Positions 1 through 5,276 of a DNA stretch of 14,143 nucleotides are shown piece by piece (position 1 is the first letter of the stretch; each line of letters begins with the position of its first letter). Source of the stretch: JACZST01 sp036985755 (GTDB taxonomy: Bacteria; Actinomycetota; Acidimicrobiia; Spongiisociales; UBA5794); assembly GCA_036985755.1 (NCBI GenBank), contig BTQG01000063.1, positions 1 through 14,143 of the forward strand, in the 5' to 3' direction. The notes beneath the pieces were generated by a model that was not told the origin of the DNA, made no database searches, and saw nothing but the letters and a program-made list of their open reading frames with translations. A program made the position numbers and the translations under genes.

Positions 1-52
1 TGTCGGCGGACGTCGTTACCGGATCGGCGGTCATCAGGTCGCGTACCCTCAC
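1..52 (-). CDS. CBS-domain protein, N-terminal fragment (runs off the left edge)
   Basis: Reading the minus strand from a GTG at 52-50, the first codons give V/M-R-V-R-D-L-M-T-A-D-P-V-T-T-S-A-D and then the window ends. The 'VRDLMTADPVTT' pattern is the classic opening of a CBS domain (compare 'VRDIMTxxPVTV' in CBS-pair proteins), a module that binds adenine nucleotides and usually works as a regulatory pair. A Shine-Dalgarno GGAG lies at 61-58, five bases before the GTG, which supports this start. Only 17 residues are visible, so I cannot tell whether this is a stand-alone CBS-pair protein or a larger fusion. It is divergent from the membrane protein at 225. The family call rests on the short N-terminal motif plus the well-placed ribosome binding site. 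Confidence 0.66.
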   Translation of the reverse strand, partial: MRVRDLMTADPVTTSAD

Positions 53-176
53 ATGTTCTCCATCGTCTGCTGTCACCGTATCGCCGGCACGAGGCCGGCA
101 CAGGGGCGTTCGGCCCTAACTCGGGGATGTGTCGCCCTCGGGACCAACGACCCTATTGGGAGGTGTAGCCCGGTCG

Positions 177-182
177 TATCCT
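177..182 (+). promoter_or_regulatory. Possible -10 element (TATCCT) of the 225 gene
   Basis: TATCCT fits the actinobacterial TANNNT -10 form. Transcription would start about seven bases downstream, inside the palindrome at 179-212, the usual geometry for a repressor operator. I see no good -35 (TTGGGA at 156-161 is only 15 bases away). Weak evidence on its own; the overlap with the palindrome makes it worth recording. Confidence 0.3.
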
Positions 183-212
183 GTGATTGTGAAACAATTC
201 ACAATCACAGGA
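179..212. promoter_or_regulatory. Perfect 34-bp palindrome with CRP/GlxR-like core, probable operator
   Basis: Two perfectly complementary 15-base arms, TCCTGTGATTGTGAA (179-193) and TTCACAATCACAGGA (198-212), flank the four-base centre ACAA. The inner part reads TGTGA-N6-TCACA (188-203), the consensus half-site layout of CRP/FNR-family regulators, including actinobacterial GlxR/Crp. Each arm carries two tandem TGTGAN hexamers, so a second, wider TGTGA/TCACA pair lies at 182-186 and 205-209. The right arm stops just before the ribosome binding site of the gene at 225. In DNA this is a strong operator candidate; in RNA it would fold into a stable hairpin next to the ribosome binding site. Which protein binds it is inference. 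Confidence 0.62.
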
Positions 213-224
213 AAGGAGATTGTG

Positions 225-920
225 ATGACAAAGAGGCTGCAACTCATGGGAATGGTGCTTGCCGTGTTCGGCTTGGCGTTCGTGCTCGCCGGCGGTTACG
301 CCTTCCTGCAAGTCCAGGATGGGTATGACTCCCTTCAGGCGTTCAGCGAGGCGCAGAACGTGACTCTCAGCTACAACGAGGACGGCGAGCTCATCGATCG
401 AGGCACCACCGAAGGTGCCGATGCGATCATGACGCTGCTCACCGAGGAGTGGGCTTATCCGGTGGTCGAGTCGGACTTCGATCCGAACGATCCCCTGGTC
501 AACACCGCTTCGGAGTACATGTTCCAGATGGCCACGATCGGCTACCACGTCATCGAAGGCACCCAGACCGTGGTGCTTACCGAGGACGTCGAGTACAACG
601 GCGAGGTCTTCGCCGCCGGGACCTACGAGTTCGAGGTCGGAGGGCGCTATTGGACCGACTTCGACCGCCAGCACCCCATCGAGGGTGCGGCCCGTGGTCA
701 GGCATGGAGCGGCACCGTTCATGGCCTGTTCGGTGAACTCGGAGTTGGCACCGTGACCGCCTCCACCCTCCAGCTCGCGCTGGCGTTCGCCGGAGTCCTG
801 GCTGGACTGGGCATCACGTTCATGCTGCTCGGCGGAGGACTGGTCTGGGCCGGTAGGGGACGCGACGAGATCGTCGCCCTGGCGATCGACCATCGGATTC
901 CCGAGCTAGAGATGGCGTAA
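225..920 (+). CDS. Small membrane protein of unknown function, two transmembrane segments
   Basis: I do not recognise the family. The 231-residue protein has an N-terminal hydrophobic helix (about residues 7-29, starting LMGMVLAVFGLAFVLAGG), an acidic extracytoplasmic middle of about 145 residues, and a second hydrophobic segment near residues 180-205 (LALAFAGVLAGLGITFMLLG) ending in a short charged tail. This suggests a hairpin topology with a large external domain. The ATG at 225 is chosen because GAAAGGAG (211-218) lies six bases upstream; the frame is open back to 129, but that extension would put the perfect palindrome inside the coding region. GTG at 222 is a possible alternative start. 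The gene stands alone and is followed by a GC-rich hairpin. Regulation through the 179-212 palindrome is likely. A long open frame on the opposite strand is judged a shadow. Confidence 0.8.
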   Translation: MTKRLQLMGMVLAVFGLAFVLAGGYAFLQVQDGYDSLQAFSEAQNVTLSYNEDGELIDRGTTEGADAIMTLLTEEWAYPVVESDFDPNDPLVNTASEYMFQMATIGYHVIEGTQTVVLTEDVEYNGEVFAAGTYEFEVGGRYWTDFDRQHPIEGAARGQAWSGTVHGLFGELGVGTVTASTLQLALAFAGVLAGLGITFMLLGGGLVWAGRGRDEIVALAIDHRIPELEMA

Positions 921-948
921 CGACAGAAATCAAACACCGACAACGCGG

Positions 949-971
949 GGGCCCCGACCTGGTCGGGGCCC
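949..971 (+). terminator. GC-rich hairpin downstream of the 225 gene
   Basis: GGGCCCCGACC (949-959) is perfectly complementary to GGTCGGGGCCC (961-971), an almost uninterrupted palindrome about 30 bases after the stop at 920. No T-tract follows (the sequence continues TGCGCGT), so it is a terminator of the U-less type common in actinobacteria, or an RNA-stabilising hairpin. A related sequence lies downstream of the nitrite reductase gene at 2746-2768. Confidence 0.6.
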
Positions 972-1086
972 TGCGCGTACGAGCGGTTCTGCTCGGCGGC
1001 TTCACCCGAGCGAGAAGAGGCTGGGACCTTCGCCCCTAGGCAGCCGTCCGGCCAAATATGAAGGTGTGAAGGTTCGCACAAGCAAC

Positions 1087-1114
1087 GATCCGGCCCGGCT
1101 CACCGGGCCGGATC
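1087..1114 (+). promoter_or_regulatory. Perfect 12-bp-arm hairpin upstream of the nitrite reductase start
   Basis: GATCCGGCCCGG (1087-1098) and CCGGGCCGGATC (1103-1114) are exact inverted copies around the loop CTCA. The element ends eight bases before the GGAG ribosome binding site (1123-1126) of the GTG start at 1132. It could be an operator or a translation-controlling leader hairpin. If the gene actually starts at 1066 it would be coding, which is one reason for preferring 1132. Confidence 0.5.
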
Positions 1115-1131
1115 CGAATATGGGAGAGATC

Positions 1132-2721
1132 GTGACCATTGAACCAGGAAGGCCTTCTACCACCAGCCCGCCGCCCCACCCCCATTGGACGCTTGGCGGT
1201 TTGGCGCTCATGGGGCTGGTGACTGCGCTGCTCGCCGGGGCCATCGCAACCGGTGCTCTTTTTGTCACCGCCGGTCGCGACTCTGTGGATGACGGCATCG
1301 TTGCCGAGAAAGTCGACGAGTTCCTCGCCGCGGGCGGGACAGTCGGTGTCGTCGGTGGCACGCCCGCCCTGCCCGCCAACGTGATCCCCGAGTTCACACC
1401 GAAGGCACAGTTGTTGCCGGTCGCAGACTCGGAGATCAACGTCGCCATTGCACCTGCGGTACCCCCTGTCTCCGGAAGGACGACGCAGGCCATCGTCGAG
1501 GTCGGGTTCGAGGTCGTCGAAGGCGTGAGCACGATCACACCGGACGGCGTCGAGTATGAGAACTGGGGTTACCGGATCAAAGGAGACGAGTCGGTGACCT
1601 CGGGCACGCCGGGTCCGATCATTCGCGGCCGCGTCGGTGACGTGCTCAGGTTCACCATCACCAACCCTGCCGGCAACCAGCGCCCACACAACATCGACCT
1701 CCATGCGGTCACCGGCCAGGGCGGAGGAGCCGCCGATACCACCGTCGCCCCCGGCGAGACCAAGACCATTGAGATCCGGCTGCTGTATCCGGGTTTCTTC
1801 ATGTATCACTGCGCGTTCGGCGATGTGCCTGCCCACATTGCCCACGGCATGGTTGGCGGGATCCTCATCGACCCGGCCCAGCCCCTGCCGGCGGTGGACA
1901 AGGAGCTGTACGTGGTCCAGTCCGAGTTCTACACCACCAGCACCGATCCTGGCCTGGTCGAAACCGACCGCAGCGCACTGACCGATGAGAACCCCTCGTT
2001 CGTCGTCTTCAATGGGGCCGTCGGATCCTTGACCGGCGACAACGCCCCGACCATGCAGGTGGGGGAGAAGATGCGGATCTACTTCATCAATGGAGGGCTC
2101 AATCTCACCTCCAGTTTCCATGCCATCGGCTCGCATTGGGACGCGGCATACCTGGAGGGGGCCCTTTTGAACCCGCCGCTGCGAGGGTTGCAGACGACGC
2201 TGGTGGCAACGGGAAGCGGCGTTGTGGTCGACCTGATCGGCCAGGTGCCACAGACGGTGCTGCTCGTCGATCACTCGCTGGCCAGAGCCTTCGACAAGGG
2301 CGCGGTGGGCCAAATCGTTATCGAAGGGCCGGAGAACCCGGAGATCTTCGAGGCGATCGACGCCACCGAGGCCGGCGACGACGATGACGCCGCTGCCCCC
2401 GGCGACCCCGGCACGACCGTCTCCATGGTCCCCGGTGCATGGACACCGCAGGAAAAGGACGCACCGGACGAGTTCGCCGAGGTAGAGGACCCGACCGACT
2501 ACAGCGTCAATGTGCTGCAGGTGAAAAAGGGTGAGGTCGTCACCTGGGTCAACGAGGACCCTGAGATGATCCACACCGCCACCGCCGTCGACGGCTCGTT
2601 CGACTCGGGCTTCATGGCGACAGAGGACCGCTTTTCCGACCAATTCGACGAGGTGGGCGAGTTCGAGTACTTCTGCACACCACATCCGTGGATGCGGGCC
2701 AAGGTGATCGTCGAGCCCTGA
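1132..2721 (+). CDS. nirK: Membrane-anchored copper nitrite reductase with C-terminal cupredoxin domain
   Basis: Predicted to reduce nitrite to nitric oxide outside the membrane. The 529-residue protein has an N-terminal hydrophobic anchor (about residues 20-48), two cupredoxin folds of the NirK type (about 115-400), an acidic linker with a DDDD stretch (404-455), and a third cupredoxin (455-529). NirK signatures are complete: HNIDLH (His186, Asp189, His191) supplies a type-1 ligand, the catalytic Asp and a type-2 ligand; YHC (His226, Cys227), His235 and Met240 follow with AniA-like Cys-to-His spacing; FHAIGSH carries the catalytic His330; LVDHSL gives type-2 ligand His381. The C-terminal domain keeps its own type-1 copper set (His481, Cys515, His518, Met521), suggesting a built-in electron donor. 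Start: GTG at 1132 has GGAG five bases upstream; a GTG at 1066 in the same frame has no ribosome binding site. No nitric oxide reductase or other denitrification gene is in view. Another multicopper oxidase function is less likely given the NirK-specific residues. Confidence 0.86.
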   Translation: MTIEPGRPSTTSPPPHPHWTLGGLALMGLVTALLAGAIATGALFVTAGRDSVDDGIVAEKVDEFLAAGGTVGVVGGTPALPANVIPEFTPKAQLLPVADSEINVAIAPAVPPVSGRTTQAIVEVGFEVVEGVSTITPDGVEYENWGYRIKGDESVTSGTPGPIIRGRVGDVLRFTITNPAGNQRPHNIDLHAVTGQGGGAADTTVAPGETKTIEIRLLYPGFFMYHCAFGDVPAHIAHGMVGGILIDPAQPLPAVDKELYVVQSEFYTTSTDPGLVETDRSALTDENPSFVVFNGAVGSLTGDNAPTMQVGEKMRIYFINGGLNLTSSFHAIGSHWDAAYLEGALLNPPLRGLQTTLVATGSGVVVDLIGQVPQTVLLVDHSLARAFDKGAVGQIVIEGPENPEIFEAIDATEAGDDDDAAAPGDPGTTVSMVPGAWTPQEKDAPDEFAEVEDPTDYSVNVLQVKKGEVVTWVNEDPEMIHTATAVDGSFDSGFMATEDRFSDQFDEVGEFEYFCTPHPWMRAKVIVEP

Positions 2722-2745
2722 GCGGAGCTCACCCAAGAAACGTGA

Positions 2746-2768
2746 AGGCCCCGGCTCGGTCGGAGCCT
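2746..2768 (+). terminator. Imperfect hairpin downstream of the nitrite reductase
   Basis: AGGCCCCGGCT (2746-2756) can pair with GGTCGGAGCCT (2758-2768), with one mismatch and two G-U pairs, 24 bases after the stop at 2721. The right arm and following bases (GGTCGGAGCC, then CTGCGCGT) closely repeat the sequence after the 225 gene (961-978), so the two are probably the same type of transcription end signal. No T-tract. Confidence 0.45.
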
Positions 2769-2801
2769 CTGCGCGTCGTCATCGAGGCGTGAGGGTGGGT
2801 A

Positions 2802-2807
2802 TAGGAT
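2802..2807 (+). promoter_or_regulatory. Leaderless-type -10 box (TAGGAT) for the lipoprotein gene
   Basis: TAGGAT fits TANNNT and ends six bases before the ATG at 2814, the spacing expected when transcription begins at or next to the start codon. The overlapping AGGA (2803-2806) could instead act as a ribosome binding site seven bases upstream, so the two readings compete. The -35 region is poor. Confidence 0.4.
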
Positions 2808-2813
2808 CCTCCG

Positions 2814-3452
2814 ATGTTGAACGGCCGCTTTATCCGCTTCAGCTTCGGTGGCGGAGCGATGGCCCTGGTGCTTGTCCTTGCCGGCTGTGGCGGCGCCGAC
2901 GAACCACCGGAGGCCGGCTCCTCCAGCGTCACGGAGGCCCCGCCGGAGGTCAGCTCAACCAGTACCACCGAGGCCGGCCCCACCAGCACTACCGAGGCCA
3001 GTACCACCGAGGCTCCGCCTGCGGCCACCGATGGAGCTAGGTTCGTGATCTCTGCGGTCGCCTTCGGTGAATCTGGGTATGTCGAGGTCACCAACGTAGG
3101 AGATACGGCCGGCAGTCTGGAAGGCTTCTGGGTGTGTCAGCGCCCCTCATATCAACCGCTGTCGGGGACCCTGGCCCCCGGGGAGACCGTTCGTTTCGAG
3201 GCGGCGACGAGTGGTTACGGATCACTCGATGCCGACGCCGGCGAGATGGGCCTGTATAGCTCGAGTGACTTCGGTAGCTCCGATGCGATTATCGCCTACG
3301 TCGCATGGGGCGACTCCGGCCAGGGCCGTTTCGGCACCGCGGTTGAAGGCGGTGTGTGGACCGAAGGCTCGATGGTCGACGCCACAGGAGCATCGATGCT
3401 GACGGCAGTCGAGACCGCGCCGATCAGCGCCGAAGGCTGGTCTACCGGCTGA
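2814..3452 (+). CDS. Secreted lipoprotein with lamin-tail-like domain
   Basis: The 212-residue protein begins with a lipoprotein signal: a basic N-terminus, a hydrophobic stretch and the lipobox LAGC, with the lipidated Cys at residue 25. A low-complexity Thr/Ser/Glu/Pro/Ala linker follows to about residue 72, built partly from repeats of a 15-base unit. The C-terminal domain (about 75-200) has the pattern VISAVAF..GYVEVTNVGD....LEGFWV....LSGTLAPGETVRF, which resembles the lamin-tail domain (LTD) seen in extracellular bacterial proteins. It should therefore sit on the outer face of the cytoplasmic membrane. Its role is unknown; LTDs are usually attachment or nuclease-associated modules, and no catalytic domain is visible here. 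It lies 92 bases behind the nitrite reductase with a hairpin between, so it is probably transcribed separately. Confidence 0.8.
   Translation: MLNGRFIRFSFGGGAMALVLVLAGCGGADEPPEAGSSSVTEAPPEVSSTSTTEAGPTSTTEASTTEAPPAATDGARFVISAVAFGESGYVEVTNVGDTAGSLEGFWVCQRPSYQPLSGTLAPGETVRFEAATSGYGSLDADAGEMGLYSSSDFGSSDAIIAYVAWGDSGQGRFGTAVEGGVWTEGSMVDATGASMLTAVETAPISAEGWSTG
2961..3014 (+). repeat. Three copies of a 15-base repeat coding the lipoprotein linker
   Basis: AGTACCACCGAGGCC (2961-2975), AGCACTACCGAGGCC (2985-2999) and AGTACCACCGAGGCT (3000-3014) each encode S-T-T-E-A. The first two are separated by nine bases, the last two are adjacent. This is the usual slippage-prone linker of a surface lipoprotein. 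Confidence 0.75.
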
Positions 3453-3525
3453 GATGTGCCGGCCCGCGTGACCACCGATTCCAAGGTCAACACCGGCTGG
3501 CTGCAATCGCTGTGATGACCCGATC

Positions 3526-4638
3526 GTGAGCGACCAGAGCGATATCCCGGAGCTCAGTGTCTCGCCGCTCGAGCTCTTCTTCGACCTCGTTTTTGTATTC
3601 GCCGTCACCCAGACCGCGGCGCTCATCTCACACAACCCGACGGTGACAGGGGTGCTCGGTGGTGCGCTCGTGTTCTTCATGCTGTGGTGGGCTTGGTCGC
3701 AGTACACCTGGGGAATCAACGGGGTCGGCAACGACCGCATCGGGGTGCAGCTCGCCCTCGCCCTCGCCATGGGCCTCAGCCTGCTCATGGCCCTAGCGGT
3801 GACCGAGGCTTTCGGCGAGGAAGGCCGTCTCTTCGGCGTTGCCTACTCGCTGGTCCTCTTCGTCGGCCTGGCGCTGTTCTACGCGGGGCTCAAGTCGATC
3901 GAGGAACGCAGTGTGCTGCTGCGGTATCTGCCGCTGGCGGTACTCGGCGGCGTGGTGGTGCTGGTCGGGAGCTTCCTCAGCCCGACATGGCGTGTCGTGG
4001 CGTGGACCGCGGGCATGGTCCTCGAATTGGCGGCGACGAAGACGGCCGCCGGGTACGACTTCAACATTCGGGCGGGCCACTTCGCAGAACGGCACGGGCT
4101 GTTCGTGATCCTGGCGCTCGGAGAGTCGGTCGTCGTCATTGGCCTGTCCGCGGTAGAGCTGAGCCGCAGCCTGGAGGTGATCGTCGCCCTTGGCGCTGGC
4201 TTCCTGGGAGCGGTAGCGATCTGGTGGCAGTACTTCGGGAGGTTCGCCGCCGCCGGTGAGGGGGCGTTGCGGGTGAGCGAGGGCGGGGTACGTACGAAAT
4301 TGGCCAGGGATGTGTACACGATGGGTCACTTCCCGATCGTCTTCGGGATCGTGCTCTTTGCGGTGGTCGCCGAACAGGTCGTCTCACATCCCGCCGATAC
4401 GCTCACCATCCAGGGACGGTGGATCTTTGCCCTCTCGATTGTGCTGGTCAGCTTCGGCGTGCTCGGCGTCGCCAGGCGATCGCGCTTGCCGCTGCTGTGG
4501 GAACGCAGCGTCGCCGCCATCATTGCCATCATCGTCGGCTTTGTCGCCCCGCTGTCCGGGTCGGTGACCCTGCTGCTATTCGTGGCTGCGATGGTGGTCG
4601 CGATGGTTCTCGAGGATCGACGCCTTGCTGTGGTGTGA
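3526..4638 (+). CDS. ltrA: Low temperature requirement protein A (LtrA) family membrane protein
   Basis: A 370-residue polytopic membrane protein with about ten hydrophobic segments. It carries both hallmark LtrA motifs: SPLELFFDLVFVFAVTQ near the N-terminus (residues 13-29) and the segment HFAERHGLFVILALGES from residue 185. LtrA was named from a Listeria mutant unable to grow in the cold; the biochemical activity of the family is not established. Length matches the family. The start is GTG at 3526; no strong ribosome binding site is visible and there is no leaderless -10, so the exact start is the weakest part, although the LtrA N-terminal motif begins only 12 residues in. It is 73 bases after the lipoprotein gene and 80 bases before the OsmC-like gene on the same strand. 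Confidence 0.88.
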   Translation: MSDQSDIPELSVSPLELFFDLVFVFAVTQTAALISHNPTVTGVLGGALVFFMLWWAWSQYTWGINGVGNDRIGVQLALALAMGLSLLMALAVTEAFGEEGRLFGVAYSLVLFVGLALFYAGLKSIEERSVLLRYLPLAVLGGVVVLVGSFLSPTWRVVAWTAGMVLELAATKTAAGYDFNIRAGHFAERHGLFVILALGESVVVIGLSAVELSRSLEVIVALGAGFLGAVAIWWQYFGRFAAAGEGALRVSEGGVRTKLARDVYTMGHFPIVFGIVLFAVVAEQVVSHPADTLTIQGRWIFALSIVLVSFGVLGVARRSRLPLLWERSVAAIIAIIVGFVAPLSGSVTLLLFVAAMVVAMVLEDRRLAVV

Positions 4639-4665
4639 CTCGAGGGGGGCGTGGCATGCGGTGGG

Positions 4666-4685
4666 GCTATCGAGTCGGATAGCAT
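4666..4685 (+). promoter_or_regulatory. Inverted repeat and possible -10 upstream of the OsmC-like gene
   Basis: GCTATC (4666-4671) and GATAGC (4678-4683) form a 6-bp-arm inverted repeat. TAGCAT (4680-4685) overlaps its right arm and fits TANNNT. A start of transcription near 4692 would leave a short leader containing the AGGAG ribosome binding site (4707-4711). No clear -35. Low-confidence promoter/operator candidate. Confidence 0.3.
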
Positions 4686-4718
4686 CGATGGGAGCACCGA
4701 TCCGAGAGGAGCCCGCTG

Positions 4719-5201
4719 GTGGACGATGTCGTGTATCGATCCAAGGTCAAGATCGAACGGGTCAGGGGTCCGATTCGGAACGCGTGGGTGCCCGGTAGGG
4801 CTGACCCGATCACGTTCGGTGTTCACGATGAGGTGGCCGAGCATTACGGCGTCGACCAGGCGGACTACCCGCCGGACGCCACCACGCTCGACTATGTCGT
4901 CGCTGCCGCCGCCGGCTGACTCACCGGCACCCTTGGAGGCGCGCTGGAGGCGCGCGGCATCAACGCAAGTCATGGAAATCTCACCTCCGAGGCGGTAGGG
5001 GAGATCGAGCTGGACGGCAAGACCCTCGTCATCAAGCGCATCCACGTGAGCTATACATTGCGAGGTGCCGGTGACGTCGATGAGGACACACGACAGAAGA
5101 TCGACCGTGCTCACGCCCGTCACGCCGAGTTTTGCCCGGTGGCAAGAAGCATCCGCGACTCGATCGAGATCACGACATCGTTGGAGTTAGGAGCGGGGTA
5201 G
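4719..5201 (+). CDS. OsmC/Ohr-family peroxidase, probable selenoprotein (in-frame TGA at the catalytic Cys)
   Basis: Read through one TGA (4917-4919, codon 67), the frame gives a 160-residue OsmC-family protein ending at TAG 5199-5201. OsmC/Ohr proteins reduce organic or other peroxides in the cytoplasm with a peroxidatic Cys and a second Cys. The first half ends TTLDYVVAAAAG, then TGA, then LTGTLGGALEARGI; in OsmC relatives this position of the '..AAxAGCLT..' helix is the peroxidatic Cys. The second conserved Cys is present as FCPVARSI (Cys140) in the C-terminal half, followed by the usual IEITTSLEL strand. The start is GTG 4719 with AGGAG seven bases upstream. There are no frameshifts or other stops, and coding character is the same on both sides of the TGA. 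A hairpin at 4939-4955 is a SECIS candidate. OsmC-like selenoproteins have been reported in bacteria. Alternatives are a sequencing error at one base or a very recent nonsense mutation. The OsmC call is firm; selenocysteine is the best explanation but unproved. Confidence 0.78.
4917..4919 (+). other. In-frame TGA, probable selenocysteine codon
   Basis: TGA occupies codon 67 of the OsmC-like frame at the site where the family has its peroxidatic Cys (TGC/TGT); one base change separates the two. Sec replacing a redox-active Cys is the defining signature of bacterial selenoprotein genes. Confidence 0.72.
4939..4955 (+). promoter_or_regulatory. Candidate bacterial SECIS hairpin
   Basis: GCGCGC (4939-4944) pairs with GCGCGC (4950-4955) around the five-base loop TGGAG. 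The loop begins 25 bases after the TGA and has G at its second position; bacterial SECIS elements are described as short stem-loops roughly 16-37 bases downstream with a G among the first two loop bases. I see no obvious counterpart of the bulged U of E. coli fdhF. Caveat: the hairpin falls in codons for GALEAR, a typical OsmC stretch whose GC-rich codons can form such a stem by chance. Confidence 0.5.
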
Positions 5202-5276
5202 CTGAGTAGCGGAGTAGCGGAGTAGCTCAGCCTGGGCTACTTCTTTACTGGGCTACTTCTTTGCTGGGCTACTGCT
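5198..5276. terminator. Repeat-built bidirectional terminator between the OsmC-like gene and aceE
   Basis: The 3' ends of two convergent genes are separated by stacked short repeats. Four GTAGC copies (from 5198; spaced eight bases as GAGTAGCG-like units at 5203-5226) are followed by inverted copies in two near-identical 16-base units, GGGCTACTTCTTTACT and GGGCTACTTCTTTGCT, and a partial third. AGTAGC (5221-5226) pairs with GCTACT (5236-5241), followed at once by TTCTTT, a reasonable Rho-independent terminator for the plus strand. The mirrored arrangement offers similar hairpins to aceE on the minus strand. Confidence 0.6.

Larger units (their letters stand above)
53..224. other. Divergent intergenic region between the CBS-domain gene and the membrane-protein gene
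   Basis: No convincing gene is present on either strand. The region holds the CBS gene's ribosome binding site (61-58 minus), a possible minus-strand -10 TACGGT (80-75), two direct copies of GCCGGCAC (83-90 and 94-101), and the large palindrome at 179-212. A possible plus-strand -10 TATCCT (177-182) overlaps the left edge of that palindrome. The -35 elements on both sides are poor. Confidence 0.5.

Noticed and set aside
53..328. Plus-strand open frame of 91 codons at the left end
   Set aside because: Cys/Arg-rich, no ribosome binding site, and it overlaps the palindrome and the start of the two-TM gene in another frame.
153..893. Minus-strand open frame opposite the two-TM protein
   Set aside because: No domain; the plus-strand frame has a ribosome binding site, TM segments and a terminator. 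It would also run across the palindrome.
1036..2736. Long open frame on the minus strand (566 codons) opposite the nitrite reductase
   Set aside because: Composition is Arg/Gly/Asp/His-rich with no recognisable domain, and it lies fully opposite a gene with complete NirK motifs; a codon-phase shadow of GC-rich DNA.
4719..4919. OsmC-like gene as a pseudogene or a 66-residue protein
   Set aside because: The frame beyond the TGA is intact for 93 codons with the second conserved Cys and no other lesions, and the TGA is exactly at the catalytic Cys; chance nonsense mutation at that codon is less likely than selenocysteine. Kept as the main alternative.
4651..4998. Plus-strand open frame of 115 codons overlapping the first half of the OsmC-like gene
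   Set aside because: Different frame, Arg/Thr/Pro-rich, no family similarity; the OsmC frame explains the sequence.
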